This document shows, piece after piece, positions 19,388 through 28,315 of a stretch of DNA of 45,238 bases. The notes beneath the pieces are model-generated. The model ran no database searches and was not told the origin of the DNA. It saw only the letters and a program-made list of their open reading frames with translations. The position numbers and the translations under genes are program-made. This DNA is from Lysobacter sp. ISL-50 (GTDB taxonomy: Bacteria; Pseudomonadota; Gammaproteobacteria; Xanthomonadales; Xanthomonadaceae), in contig NZ_JAGGRI010000046.1 in assembly GCF_018612875.1 (NCBI RefSeq), forward strand, positions 1 to 45,238, read 5' to 3'. Position 1 is the first letter of the stretch; every line of letters begins with the position of its first letter.

Positions 19388-21763
19388 ATGCGCCTCTCCT
19401 ACGCCACGCTCGCCGCCCTGCCCCTCGCGCTGCTCGCCAGCGCCGCCTTCGCCCAGGCCGCGCAGCCCCTGACCCTGGCCGACACGATGGCCGACCCGGA
19501 CTGGATCGGGCCGCCGGTCGAACGCGCCTGGTGGGCCTGGGACGGCCAGCGCGTGCAATACCAGCTCAAGCGCGACGGCGCGAGCATCCGCGATACCTGG
19601 CAGGCCGGCGTCGGCGGCGGCACGTCGCAGCGCCTGGACGGTGCCGCGCGCGGCGACATCGACGCCATCAAGCCGGCCTACGACGCCCAGCGCACGCGCA
19701 TGGCCTTCATCCGCAACGGCGACGTGTTCGTGCGCGATCTGCGCAGCGGCGCGCTCACCCAGGTCACCCGCAGCAACGACACCGAGGCGCGGCCGCAGTT
19801 CGGACGCGACGGCAATCTGGTGTTCCGTGTCGATAACCAGTGGTACCAGTGGCGCGCCGGCCAGGGCGTGAGCCAGGCCGCGCAGGTGCGCGCCGAGAAC
19901 GACCCGGCCAAGCCGCCGAAGGCCGACGTGCTGCGCGACTATCAGCTCGCCACCATCGACACCTTGCGCCACGATCGCGCCGCGCGCGAAGCCGCGCGCG
20001 AGCAGGACGAAGCCTGGCGCAAGAGCGACGCCAGCCGCGCGCCCAAGCCGGTGTACCTGGGCGACGACGTCGAGATCATCGACAGCGCGCTGTCGCCCGA
20101 CGCGCGTTACCTGCTGGTCGTGACCCAGGCCAAGAAGGGCGATGCCGGCACCGTCGGCAAGATGCCCAAGTACGTGACCGAATCGGGTTACGAGGAATTC
20201 GAGGAAACGCGCACGCTGGTCGGCCGCAACGATCCGCTGCCGCAGAAGCTGTGGCTGGTCGATGTCGCCAACGCGAAGGCCAGCGAACTCAAGTTCGACA
20301 AGCTGCCGGGCATCACCGACGACCCACTCGCCGCGCTGCGCAAGGCGGCCAAGCGCGACGCGCTCAAGGGCGACCGCCCGGTGCGCATCGGCACCGACGG
20401 CGACGGCAGCGGCGTGGCCATCCACTGGAGCGACGACAGCCGCCACGCCGGCGTGGTGGTGCGCGCGATCGACAACAAGGACCGCTGGCTGACCTCAGTG
20501 GATCTGGCCAAGGCGACGCTGGAAACCCGCCACCGCCTCACCGACAAGGCCTGGGTCGGCTGGGATTTCAACGATTTCGGCTGGTTCGCCGACGGCGGCC
20601 TGTGGCTGCTGTCGGAACAAAGCGGCTACTCGCACCTGTACGTGAGCGACAACGGCGGCGCGCCGCGCGCGATCACCTCGGGCAAGTGGGAAGTCTCCGC
20701 GCCCGAACTCGGCGCCGACGGCAAGACCTTCTTCTTCCTGTGCAACCGCAAGTGGCCGGGCGACTACGAAGTCTGCGCGGCCGATCGCGGCGGCGGCGCG
20801 GTGCGCGAAGTCACCGCGCTCGACGGCGTGGAAAGCTTCTCGGTCTCGCCCGACGGCGGCAAGCTGCTGGTGCGCTATTCGCAGAGCTACCTGCCGCCGC
20901 AGCTGGCGGTGGTCGACAGCAGCGGCGAGAACACCGTCAAGCTCACCGACACCCGCAAGAGCGCGTTCAAGAACCGCGAGTGGATTCAGCCCGAATACGT
21001 GCAGGTCCCGTCCAAGCACGGCGCCGGCACGGTCTGGGGCAAGTTCTACGGGCCGAAGAACTACGAGCCGGGCAAGAAGTATCCGATCGTGATGTTCGTG
21101 CACGGCGCCGGTTATCTGCAGAACGTCAGCAACCGCTACTCCAACTACTTCCGCGAGCAGATGTTCCACAACCTGCTGGTGCAGGATGGCTACGTGGTGC
21201 TCGATCTGGACTACCGCGCTTCGGAAGGCTACGGCCGCGACTGGCGCACCGCCATCTACCGGCAGATGGGCCATCCCGAACTCGAGGATTACCTGGACGG
21301 CCTGGACTGGCTGATCGCCAACAAGCAGGGCGACCGCGACCGCGCCGGCATCTACGGCGGCTCCTACGGCGGCTTCATGACCTTCATGGCGCTGTTCCGC
21401 GAACCGGGCAAATTCAAGGCCGGCGCCGCCCTGCGCCCGGTCTCGGACTGGTCGCAGTACAACCACGAATACACCGCCAACATCCTCAACACCCCGGACC
21501 TGGACCCGGAGGCGTACAAGAAGTCCTCGCCGATCGAGTACGCCTCGGGCCTCAAGGACCACCTGCTGATCGCCCACGGCATGATCGACGACAACGTGTT
21601 CTTCAAGGACTCGGTGATGATGACCCAGCGCCTGATCGAGCTGCGCAAGGATAAGTGGGAAATCGCGCCGTACCCGCTGGAACGGCACGGCTTCACCCAT
21701 CCGGAGGCGTGGTACGACGAGTACCGGCGGATCTATGAGTTGTTCAATCGGACGTTGAAGTAA
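19388..21763 (+). CDS. Secreted S9 family prolyl oligopeptidase / acylaminoacyl-peptidase-like
   Basis: Exported serine peptidase of 791 residues. A clear signal peptide (MRLSYATLAALPLALLASAA, cleaved after FAQA) precedes an N-terminal beta-propeller of about 500 residues with WD/PD40-type repeats, then a C-terminal alpha/beta-hydrolase domain. The nucleophile is Ser659 in YGGSYGGFM, with Asp734 or Asp735 in MIDDNVFF and His767 in ERHGFTHPEAW. The GGSYGG form differs from the GWSNGG of the DPP4-type enzyme at 38.2 kb, so the two are not recent duplicates. The DPPIV N-terminal Glu-Glu motif is not evident, so dipeptidase activity should not be assumed. Probably periplasmic or secreted peptide degradation. 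Monocistronic; a hairpin follows. Confidence 0.92.
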   Translation: MRLSYATLAALPLALLASAAFAQAAQPLTLADTMADPDWIGPPVERAWWAWDGQRVQYQLKRDGASIRDTWQAGVGGGTSQRLDGAARGDIDAIKPAYDAQRTRMAFIRNGDVFVRDLRSGALTQVTRSNDTEARPQFGRDGNLVFRVDNQWYQWRAGQGVSQAAQVRAENDPAKPPKADVLRDYQLATIDTLRHDRAAREAAREQDEAWRKSDASRAPKPVYLGDDVEIIDSALSPDARYLLVVTQAKKGDAGTVGKMPKYVTESGYEEFEETRTLVGRNDPLPQKLWLVDVANAKASELKFDKLPGITDDPLAALRKAAKRDALKGDRPVRIGTDGDGSGVAIHWSDDSRHAGVVVRAIDNKDRWLTSVDLAKATLETRHRLTDKAWVGWDFNDFGWFADGGLWLLSEQSGYSHLYVSDNGGAPRAITSGKWEVSAPELGADGKTFFFLCNRKWPGDYEVCAADRGGGAVREVTALDGVESFSVSPDGGKLLVRYSQSYLPPQLAVVDSSGENTVKLTDTRKSAFKNREWIQPEYVQVPSKHGAGTVWGKFYGPKNYEPGKKYPIVMFVHGAGYLQNVSNRYSNYFREQMFHNLLVQDGYVVLDLDYRASEGYGRDWRTAIYRQMGHPELEDYLDGLDWLIANKQGDRDRAGIYGGSYGGFMTFMALFREPGKFKAGAALRPVSDWSQYNHEYTANILNTPDLDPEAYKKSSPIEYASGLKDHLLIAHGMIDDNVFFKDSVMMTQRLIELRKDKWEIAPYPLERHGFTHPEAWYDEYRRIYELFNRTLK

Positions 21764-21789
21764 ACCCGAGCGTTTCGCGCCGCGCCTCG

Positions 21790-21824
21790 ACGCCCGCCCG
21801 CGACCGATGGCCGCGGGCGGGCGT
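21790..21824 (+). terminator. GC-rich hairpin after the S9 peptidase gene
   Basis: Perfect 13-bp arms ACGCCCGCCCGCG (21790-21802) / CGCGGGCGGGCGT (21812-21824), followed by TGTCGTTTG. It lies 27 nt after the stop. The T content after the stem is modest. Confidence 0.65.
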
Positions 21825-21967
21825 TGTCGTTTGCGGCGCGGCGTCGCATGGCCGCATCGCGCGGGAAGGCGCCGAAACGCGCAGCGGACTTGCTCCCAAG
21901 GCTTCACCGGACTTGGCTGCTCGCGCCCGCTCCTGCCACCGCCCCGCGGCATCGTTAGAATGACCGC

Positions 21968-22876
21968 ATGAGCGACTTCGACCGCGTACGCGACTATCTC
22001 TCCGGCCTGCAGGACCGCCTGTGCGCCGCCATCGAACAGGCCGACGGTGAGGCGCGCTTCGCGGAGGACATCTGGCAGCGACCGGAGGGCGGCGGCGGAC
22101 GCACGCGCATCCTGCGCGGCGGCCAGGTGTTCGAGCAGGCCGGCGTCGGGTTTTCCGATGTCTCCGGCAGCCAGTTGCCGCCTTCGGCCAGCGCGGCGCG
22201 GCCGGAACTGGCCGGTGCGTCGTGGCGCGCGGTCGGGGTGTCGCTGGTGTTCCATCCGAACAACCCGTACCTGCCGACCACCCATGCCAACGTGCGTCAT
22301 TTCCGCGCGATGCGCGACGGCGAAACGGTCGCGTGGTGGTTCGGCGGCGGCTTCGACCTGACTCCGTTCTATCCCTTCATCGAGGACGTCCGCCACTGGC
22401 ACGGCACCGCGCGCGCGCTGTGCGAGCCGTTCGGCGGCGAGGAGCGCTATCAGGCGCACAAGCGCTGGTGCGACGACTACTTCTTCCTCAAGCACCGCAA
22501 CGAGACCCGCGGCGTCGGCGGTCTGTTCTTCGACGATCTGCACGGCGACTTCGAACGCGATTTCGCCTATCAGCGCGCGGTCGGCGACGGTTTCCTCGAC
22601 GCGTATCTGCCGCTGGTGGAGCGCCGCCGCGACATGCCGTTCGGCGAGCGCGAGCGTCAGTTCCAGTTGTATCGGCGCGGGCGCTATGTCGAATTCAATC
22701 TGGTGTTCGACCGCGGCACCTTGTTCGGCCTGCAGTCGGGCGGGCGCACTGAGTCGATCCTGATGAGCCTGCCGCCGCTGGTGCGTTGGGAGTACGGGTT
22801 CTCGCCGGAGGCCGGCAGCGATGAGGCGAAGCTGGCCGACTATCTGCGGCCGCGCGATTGGCTGGGCGAGGGCTGA
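21968..22876 (+). CDS. hemF: Oxygen-dependent coproporphyrinogen III oxidase
   Basis: Cytoplasmic haem-synthesis enzyme that decarboxylates coproporphyrinogen III to protoporphyrinogen IX using oxygen. The 302 residues are the usual length. Family blocks are clear: [65 protein letters not shown] and [15 protein letters not shown] (each only partly quoted), with the conserved [13 protein letters not shown] near the end. The ATG at 21968 gives [16 protein letters not shown], a standard start, though the ribosome site is weak. It is probably transcribed alone; a pair of inverted REP-like elements follows immediately. Confidence 0.97.
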   Translation: MSDFDRVRDYLSGLQDRLCAAIEQADGEARFAEDIWQRPEGGGGRTRILRGGQVFEQAGVGFSDVSGSQLPPSASAARPELAGASWRAVGVSLVFHPNNPYLPTTHANVRHFRAMRDGETVAWWFGGGFDLTPFYPFIEDVRHWHGTARALCEPFGGEERYQAHKRWCDDYFFLKHRNETRGVGGLFFDDLHGDFERDFAYQRAVGDGFLDAYLPLVERRRDMPFGERERQFQLYRRGRYVEFNLVFDRGTLFGLQSGGRTESILMSLPPLVRWEYGFSPEAGSDEAKLADYLRPRDWLGEG

Positions 22877-22912
22877 GTCGCGGGGTGGTTGCGTCATCGC
22901 CGGCAGTTCGCT

Positions 22913-23017
22913 GTCGGGGCTGAAGCTCCCTCCCACAAAAAACCTCGCGGCCTCATCGACACCTGGGGCGTGCGCGAAAGCTTCGAAGTCTTTTGTGGGA
23001 GGGGCTTCAGCCCCGAC
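22913..23017. repeat. Inverted pair of REP-like elements after hemF
   Basis: GTCGGGGCTGAAGCTCCCTC at 22913 (element to about 22940) faces its inverse at 22990-23017 across about 50 bp. It lies between convergent hemF and the DUF421 gene, so a transcript from either side would read into a long hairpin. Same family as the array at 9.6-10.2 kb. Confidence 0.88.
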
Positions 23018-23041
23018 GCTCTCGTCTCAGCCCACGCAGCC

Positions 23042-23527
23042 CTACCCGCCCTGATCCGCCTTGTGCACGATCGTGATGTGCCCGTTGGTCTCCAGCATCG
23101 CCAGGGCCACGTGGTCGATCTCGCTGCAGTCGTTCTCGCGCATCGCCTTCTCGAAATCGGCGCGGCTCACCAGTTCGCGCCGCAGCACGTTGCGGAAGAC
23201 GTGGCCGTCGCGCGCCAGCACCACCGGCTCGCCTTCGAGCACGCGCTCGGCGCGGGCGCTGCGCGCGGCCAGGAAGCCGACCGACCAGTTCAGGACGATC
23301 AGCGTCGCCGCCAGGATCAATCCGCCGGTCACCGAGTTGTCGGTGCCCAGCAAGGCGTTCTGCACCGCGTTGCCCAGCAGCACGATCAGCAGCATGTCGA
23401 AGGAGGTGAACTGCCCCATCGAGCGCTTGCCCGAGACGCGGATCATCAGCAGGAGGACGAAGTAGACGATGCAGGCCCGCACCAGATACTCCCACCACGG
23501 CATCGACAGATCGAAGGCATCGGACAT
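23042..23527 (-). CDS. DUF421 (YetF/YcaP-type) membrane protein
   Basis: A 161-residue inner-membrane protein. Three helices occupy about 1-85 (YLVRACIVYFVLLLMIRVSG, LLIVLLGNAVQNALLG, GGLILAATLIVLNWSVGFLA), with the family hallmark RVSGKRSMGQFTSFDMLLIV between. A soluble domain of about 75 residues follows (VLEGEPVVLARDGHVFRNVL, then SRADFEKAMRENDC). I know of no firm biochemical role for the family. The start ATG 23527 has AGGAG eight bases upstream; a longer in-frame GTG/ATG extension to 23596 would add an Arg-rich stretch unlike the family. Convergent with hemF. Confidence 0.9.
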   Translation of the reverse strand: MSDAFDLSMPWWEYLVRACIVYFVLLLMIRVSGKRSMGQFTSFDMLLIVLLGNAVQNALLGTDNSVTGGLILAATLIVLNWSVGFLAARSARAERVLEGEPVVLARDGHVFRNVLRRELVSRADFEKAMRENDCSEIDHVALAMLETNGHITIVHKADQGG

Positions 23528-24087
23528 CGGGCAAGCTCCTGGAACGGCGGACGGGCGACGGTAGCGCGGCGGATTGTGGCGCCGCCGCGCGTGCATCGCA
23601 TGTTACGGGCGGTGGCGGCGCGACCGTGGCGGCGGCGGCGCGGGGCAAGGCCTGCCGCTGCGGGCACCGGGGCGGGATCAGTGCGGCGCATCGTGGCGGG
23701 CTGTCGTTGCAATGCGCCTGACGGTGTCGGGGGGCGCACGCGGATGCGCACGCCGGTCGGAGCCGCTCCGGATCGATCGCGGCGGGTCGGGTCAGCCGCC
23801 TTGGCCGTGTTCCCGCCTCGGCCAAGGCAATCGCACGGACCTCGGCCCGGATCGCGCGGAGATATCGCCGATCCCGCCCCGCGATCGCTGCCGCCATCCG
23901 CGCCTTATTGATTCTAATTATTTCCAAACCCAGGCAAACGACGAACCCGCGCGATTTCATATCCGCCGGTTTTGTTTTACCCGCGCCGACGGCGAATCGG
24001 ACTTTACCCGGCGAGTGATTTCGAGCGCGCCGATATACCCCGCCGCGCGTGGTGAAAGACCGCTTCGCGTATCGCCGCGGCGACCAA
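23528..24087. other. Long non-coding region upstream of the DUF421 gene
   Basis: 560 bases. The left part (23528-23900) is very GC-rich. A sharply AT-richer patch (about 23905-23985, TTATTGATTCTAATTATTTCC) follows before composition returns to normal at the terminators near 24.1 kb. A plus-strand frame of 239 codons crosses the region but also runs through both terminators and the small RNA, so it is not a gene. I see no further structure that I can name. Confidence 0.55.
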
Positions 24088-24091
24088 CAAA

Positions 24092-24120
24092 AAAGCCGCT
24101 CTGCATCGCAAGGCGGCTTT
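24092..24120 (-). terminator. Intrinsic terminator, second in tandem after the polA-side RNA
   Basis: Arms AAAGCCGC (24092-24099) / GCGGCTTT (24113-24120). On the minus strand the stem is followed by a run of six T (24094-24089). It lies directly beyond the first terminator and looks like a back-up for transcripts coming from polA or the small RNA. Confidence 0.75.
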
Positions 24121-24131
24121 CGGCGCTACAA

Positions 24132-24256
24132 ATAAAAAGCCCCGCAGGCAGGGGGGGCCGGCGGGGCTGGTGGAGCGTGACCTGGGGAGGGGTCGTTCGC
24201 TCCGGGGGATCACTCCAGGGGAGGGAGAGATCGGCGACAGACGTTGCATCTGTCGC
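24132..24256 (-). ncRNA. Candidate sX13-like small RNA, C-rich hairpin loops
   Basis: Read on the minus strand, the 125 bases form a row of hairpins. They are a 5' stem GCGACAGA/TCTGTCGC (24234-24256), a stem with loop CTCCCCT (24208-24232), a stem with loop CCTCCCCA (24172-24203), and a terminator stem with a C7 loop (24138-24168) ending in TTTTTATT. I recall Xanthomonas sX13 as an RNA of about 115 nt beside polA whose C-rich loops pair with G-rich ribosome sites. Position, length and loops agree. A TATAGG hexamer lies a few bases before the first stem as a possible -10; the -35 is poor. Identity is inferred from structure and place, not from alignment. Confidence 0.7.
24138..24168 (-). terminator. 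Intrinsic terminator of the sRNA candidate
   Basis: Arms AGCCCCGC (24138-24145) / GCGGGGCT (24161-24168). On the minus strand it is followed by TTTTTATT. The loop is CGGCCCCCCC-rich. It would also end polA read-through. Confidence 0.82.
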
Positions 24257-24371
24257 GACCTATATGACCACCTGGCACATGGATAGTTCGTGAAGATCAG
24301 AGTTAATAAATTGTTGGATTCAGGACCGATTCATTAAACCAAATCCAGCAAAATCAATGGCTTCCAGATAA

Positions 24372-27155
24372 TCAATGCGCTTCGTCCCAATTAATACCGA
24401 CCCCGGTATCAACGACAAGGGGCACACGTAGCGTGGCCGCCGCGGACATGCGTTGCGAGGCCTGCGTCACCAATTCTTCGACGAACCCATCTTCCACTTC
24501 AAACACCAGTTCGTCGTGTACCTGAAGAATCATCTTGGCACGATCGTTGTGAGCGGCAAGCCATGCATCGATGTCGATCATCGCGCGCTTGATGATGTCG
24601 GCCGCGGTGCCCTGCATCGGTGCGTTGATCGCGGCGCGTTCGGCGCCCGCGCGCAGGCCCTGGTTGGAGGCCTTGATGTTCTCCAGGTACAGGCGCCGGC
24701 CGAACACGGTTTCGACATAGCCCTTATCGCGCGCATCCTGCCGCGTGCGCTCCATGAAATCGCGCACTCCGGGATAACGGCTGAAATACAGGGCGATGTA
24801 GTCTTGCGCCTCGCTGCGGCCGATGCCGAGCTGGCGCGCCAGACCGAACGCGCTCATGCCGTACATCAAGCCGAAGTTGATCGCCTTGGCCGCGCGGCGT
24901 TCGTTGCCGCTGACTTCATCGAGCGATTGCTTGCCGAACACTTCCGCCGCGGTCGCGCGATGCACGTCGGCGCCGGATTCGAACGCGCGCACCAGGCCCG
25001 GGTCTTCCGACAGGTGCGCCATGATCCGCAACTCGATCTGCGAATAATCGCAAGCCACCAGACGCCGGCCCGCGGGCGCGATGAAGGCGCGGCGGATGCG
25101 GCGGCCGTCTTCGGTGCGGATCGGGATGTTCTGCAGATTCGGATCGCTGGACGCCAAACGCCCCGTCGCCGCGCCCGCCTGGTGATAGCTGGTGTGCACG
25201 CGGCCGGTACGCGGATTGACCATCTCCGACAGCTTGTCGGTGTAGGTGCTGCGCAGCTTGGCCAGGCCGCGGTATTCCAGGATCACCCGCGGCAGTTCGT
25301 GCTGATCGGCGATCGCTTCCAGCGCTTCTTCGTTGGTGCTGGGCTGGCCGGTCGGCGTCTTCACCAGCACCGGCAGTTTCAGCTCGTCGAACAACAGCGC
25401 CTGCAACTGCTTGGGCGAATCCAGATTGAAGGTGCGCCCGGCCAGTTCGGTCGCCTTGATCTGCGCTTCGAGCATTCGCTTGCCCAGGTCCTGCGATTGC
25501 CGGCGCAGTTCGTCGCCGTCGATCATCACGCCGTTGGCTTCGATGTGCTCCAGCACCGGCACCAGCGGCATTTCGATGTCGCGGTACACGCGTTCGAGTT
25601 CCGGCTCGGCGGCCAGACGCGCGCCGAGCACGCGGTGCAGGCGCAAGGTCACGTCGGCGTCTTCGGCGGCGTAACGCGTGGCGTCGTCGATGGCGACCTG
25701 CGAGAACAGGATCTGCTTGGCGCCCTTGCCGGCCACGTCGCTGTACTTGATCGTGTCGTAGCCCAGATAGCGCTTGGCCAGCGAGTCCATGTCGTGACGG
25801 CTGCCGGTGGCGTTGTAGACGAAGCTTTCCAGCATGGTGTCGTCGGCGTAACCGGCGAGCTGCACGCCGTGGCGGCGCAGGATGTGCAGGTCGTATTTGC
25901 CGTGCTGGCCGAGCTTGCGCCGCGCCGGATCGGCGAACACCGGACGCAGCGCCGCCAGCACCAGCTCACGATCCAACTGCGCCGGCGCGCCGGGATAATC
26001 GTGGCCGAGCGGGATATACACCGCGCGTCCGACTTCGGTGGCGAAGCTCAGGCCGACCAGGTTGGCCATCATCGGGTCGAGCGAATCGGTTTCGCTGTCG
26101 AAGGCGAATTCATCGCTGGCCTGCAAAGCCGCGACCAGCGCATCGAGCTGCACCTGCGTGGTGATCGCCTCGTACTCGCCCTTGACCGCCAGCGCGGCGT
26201 CCGGCGTCTCCGCGGCGGCGCTGGAACGGGCGTGGCCGGCGGCGGTCGCGCGCAGGCCGGCGCGATCGGCGGCGATCTCGTTCGCGGTGGCGTTGCCGCT
26301 GCCTTCCAGTTCGCGCAGCGCCTGCTTGAAGCCGTAGCGCGCGTACAGCGTGCGCAGCGATTCGGCGTCGCGCTCGCGCAGCGCCAGTTCGCGCGGGCCG
26401 CGGTCGAGCTCGACATCGGTCTTGATCGTCGCCAACTGGCGGTTCAACGGCAGCCGGTCCAGCGCGGCGCGCAGGTTGTCGCCGATCTTGCCCTTGATCT
26501 CGCCGGCATGGCCGATCACCCCGTCCAGGGTGCCGTATTCGCCCAGCCACTTGGCCGCGGTCTTGGGCCCGCACTTCTCCACGCCGGGGATGTTGTCCAC
26601 GCTGTCGCCCATCAGCGACAGCAGGTCGATCACCTGATTGGGATTGACCCCGAACTTGGCGAACACCGCCTCGTCGGAATCCATGCGGCTGCCGCTCATG
26701 GTGTTGACCAGGGCCACGCCCGGGCGCACCAGCTGGGCGAAGTCCTTGTCGCCGGTGGAGATGGTGACGTCGATCGCGTCGTCGCCGGCAAAAGCGTTGG
26801 CGCGCAGGGCCAGGGTGCCGATCACGTCGTCGGCCTCGACGCCGTCGATGCGCAGGATCGGGATGCCCAGCGCCTCCACGATCTCGCACATCGGCAGCAC
26901 CTGCGCGCGCAGGTCGTCGGGCATCGGCGGGCGATTGGCCTTGTATTGCGGGTCGAGATCGTCGCGGAAGGTCTTGCCCGGCGCGTCGACGACGAAGGCC
27001 ACGTAGTCGGGACGTTCGTTCAAGGTCGAGCGCAGCATGTTGACCACGCCGAACAGCGCGCCGGTGGGCTCGCCGGCGTCGTTGCTCAGCGGCGGCAACG
27101 CGTGGAAGGCGCGGTAGAGGTAGCTGGAACCATCGATGAGGACGAGTCTTTTCAT
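24372..27155 (-). CDS. polA: DNA polymerase I
   Basis: Repair and Okazaki-fragment polymerase of 927 residues, the full E. coli-like length. The N-terminal 5'-3' exonuclease (1-300) starts MKRLVLIDGSSYLYRAFHAL and holds GDKDFAQLV and LMGDSVDNIPGVEKCGPKTA. The 3'-5' exonuclease (about 325-510) keeps the DxE metal motif (AFDSETDSLDP) and YAAEDADVTLRL, so proofreading should be active. The polymerase domain has motif A DYSQIELRIMAHLS, motif B RRAAKAINFGLMYG and motif C LQVHDELVFEVE. It is divergent from the DUF2782 lipoprotein gene, a conserved pairing. Two terminators and the small-RNA candidate lie downstream. The last codons and the 3' flank are noticeably AT-richer than the rest. Confidence 0.98.
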   Translation of the reverse strand: MKRLVLIDGSSYLYRAFHALPPLSNDAGEPTGALFGVVNMLRSTLNERPDYVAFVVDAPGKTFRDDLDPQYKANRPPMPDDLRAQVLPMCEIVEALGIPILRIDGVEADDVIGTLALRANAFAGDDAIDVTISTGDKDFAQLVRPGVALVNTMSGSRMDSDEAVFAKFGVNPNQVIDLLSLMGDSVDNIPGVEKCGPKTAAKWLGEYGTLDGVIGHAGEIKGKIGDNLRAALDRLPLNRQLATIKTDVELDRGPRELALRERDAESLRTLYARYGFKQALRELEGSGNATANEIAADRAGLRATAAGHARSSAAAETPDAALAVKGEYEAITTQVQLDALVAALQASDEFAFDSETDSLDPMMANLVGLSFATEVGRAVYIPLGHDYPGAPAQLDRELVLAALRPVFADPARRKLGQHGKYDLHILRRHGVQLAGYADDTMLESFVYNATGSRHDMDSLAKRYLGYDTIKYSDVAGKGAKQILFSQVAIDDATRYAAEDADVTLRLHRVLGARLAAEPELERVYRDIEMPLVPVLEHIEANGVMIDGDELRRQSQDLGKRMLEAQIKATELAGRTFNLDSPKQLQALLFDELKLPVLVKTPTGQPSTNEEALEAIADQHELPRVILEYRGLAKLRSTYTDKLSEMVNPRTGRVHTSYHQAGAATGRLASSDPNLQNIPIRTEDGRRIRRAFIAPAGRRLVACDYSQIELRIMAHLSEDPGLVRAFESGADVHRATAAEVFGKQSLDEVSGNERRAAKAINFGLMYGMSAFGLARQLGIGRSEAQDYIALYFSRYPGVRDFMERTRQDARDKGYVETVFGRRLYLENIKASNQGLRAGAERAAINAPMQGTAADIIKRAMIDIDAWLAAHNDRAKMILQVHDELVFEVEDGFVEELVTQASQRMSAAATLRVPLVVDTGVGINWDEAH

Positions 27156-27229
27156 GGGCCCGATTCTACGCCGACCGGTCGCCGGGGCTGCGAATCGCCG
27201 GTGGACGGCGCGGGGTCGGGTGGGTTCGT

Positions 27230-27335
27230 GTCGGGGCTGAAGCTCCCTCCCACAAAAGACTTCGGAGCTTTCGCGGGCACTTCACCTGTCGGTGAGGCCA
27301 CGAAGTCTTTTGTGGGAGGGAGCTTCAGCCCCGAC
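27230..27335. repeat. Perfect 35-bp inverted pair of REP-like elements
   Basis: 27230-27264 and 27301-27335 are exact reverse complements over 35 bp, separated by 36 bp. It sits between the divergent polA and DUF2782 starts, about 75 bp before the polA ATG and 110 bp before the lipoprotein ATG. It therefore lies in a promoter region rather than after genes. Confidence 0.93.
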
Positions 27336-27446
27336 CCGCAGCCACACCAACGACGCACGCCGCGAAGCCGAGCCCGCACCCCCACCGATGCGCACGCTTA
27401 ACGCGCCCCCGGCGTATGCTGTCGACCTGAAAAACGGAGAACCGCC

Positions 27447-27785
27447 ATGCGCGCCCCCCACGCGTCGCCGCCCCCCTTCGCCGCCCGGTTCGGCGTTCTG
27501 TTCGCGGCCCTGTCGCTCGCCCTCGCGCTGAGCGGCTGCGCCACTACGGCCGCCGCCGACGATCCCACCGCCGCGCTCAGCAACGCCGAAATCCGCACCC
27601 GCACGGTCGAGAACGGCGACACGATCGAGGAATACCGCGTCGCCGGGCAACTGCGCGCGGTCAAGGTCACGCCGGCGCGCGGCCCGATCTATTACCTGGT
27701 CGATGAAAACGGCGATGGCCGGCTCGACACCAGCAAGGGCGAAGGCACGGTCTCGCCGGTGTATTTCAAGCTGTTCAGCTGGTAA
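27447..27785 (+). CDS. DUF2782 lipoprotein
   Basis: A 112-residue lipoprotein. The signal sequence ends in lipobox LSGC (Cys about 31). The mature domain runs NAEIRTRTVENGDTIEEYRV to GPIYYLVDENGDGRLD and ends VSPVYFKLFSW, the DUF2782 signature. The family usually lies beside polA in gammaproteobacteria; its function is unknown. The ATG at 27447 has GGAG seven bases upstream. Its final residues (ENGDGRLDTSKGEG) resemble a Ca-binding EF-hand-like loop, but this is a weak likeness. Confidence 0.88.
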   Translation: MRAPHASPPPFAARFGVLFAALSLALALSGCATTAAADDPTAALSNAEIRTRTVENGDTIEEYRVAGQLRAVKVTPARGPIYYLVDENGDGRLDTSKGEGTVSPVYFKLFSW

Positions 27786-27871
27786 GCCGGGCCGCACGCC
27801 CGTCCCGTGAGCGGCCGGCGACCTCGCCGGCCCGATCGACCCCCGCCTGTGTCCTCAATCGTCCCGATCCC

Positions 27872-28315
27872 ATGCCCGCCGATTCCCTTCCCGAAATCCG
27901 CACCATCGTCGGCGATGCCGAACTGCGTGCCGCGTGGCCGCTGGTGTCGCAGCTGCGGCCCGAATTCGACGAGGAACGCTTCGTCGCGCAGATGCACCGC
28001 CAGATCGCCGAAGGCTGCCGCGCCACCGTCGCCTTCGATGCGCAAGGCGTGCCGCGCGCGTTCGCCTGCTGGCGGGTGATGGAGATGCTCGCGGTCGGCC
28101 TGCACGTGTACGTGGACGATCTGATCACGGATCAATCCGTGCGCAGCCAGGGCTACGGCAAGGCGATGCTCGACTGGCTCAAGGCCGAAGCCAAGCGGCT
28201 GGGCTGCGTGCGCCTGCAACTGGATTCGGGCACCCACCGCCCGCACGCGCATGCCTTCTACATGCGCGAGCGGCTGCGCATCGAAGCCTTCCACTTCGGC
28301 GTCGAACTGACCTAA
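27872..28315 (+). CDS. GNAT family N-acetyltransferase
   Basis: A 147-residue cytoplasmic enzyme of the GNAT fold, which moves an acetyl group from acetyl-CoA to an amine. Motif A (DDLITDQSVRSQGYGKAML) holds the acetyl-CoA pyrophosphate loop Q/R-x-x-G-x-G. It is followed by motif B-like RLQLDSGTHRPHAHAFYMRE, where the conserved Tyr is the likely general acid. The substrate cannot be told. It starts 86 bp after the DUF2782 gene on the same strand and may be co-transcribed with it. Confidence 0.9.
   Translation: MPADSLPEIRTIVGDAELRAAWPLVSQLRPEFDEERFVAQMHRQIAEGCRATVAFDAQGVPRAFACWRVMEMLAVGLHVYVDDLITDQSVRSQGYGKAMLDWLKAEAKRLGCVRLQLDSGTHRPHAHAFYMRERLRIEAFHFGVELT

Noticed and set aside
23574-24293. 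239-codon plus-strand frame upstream of DUF421
   Set aside because: Runs through two intrinsic terminators and the sRNA candidate; Arg-rich, no family.
24453-27401. 982-codon plus-strand frame opposite polA
   Set aside because: Antisense to a complete DNA polymerase I with all motifs; no protein family recognisable in the frame.
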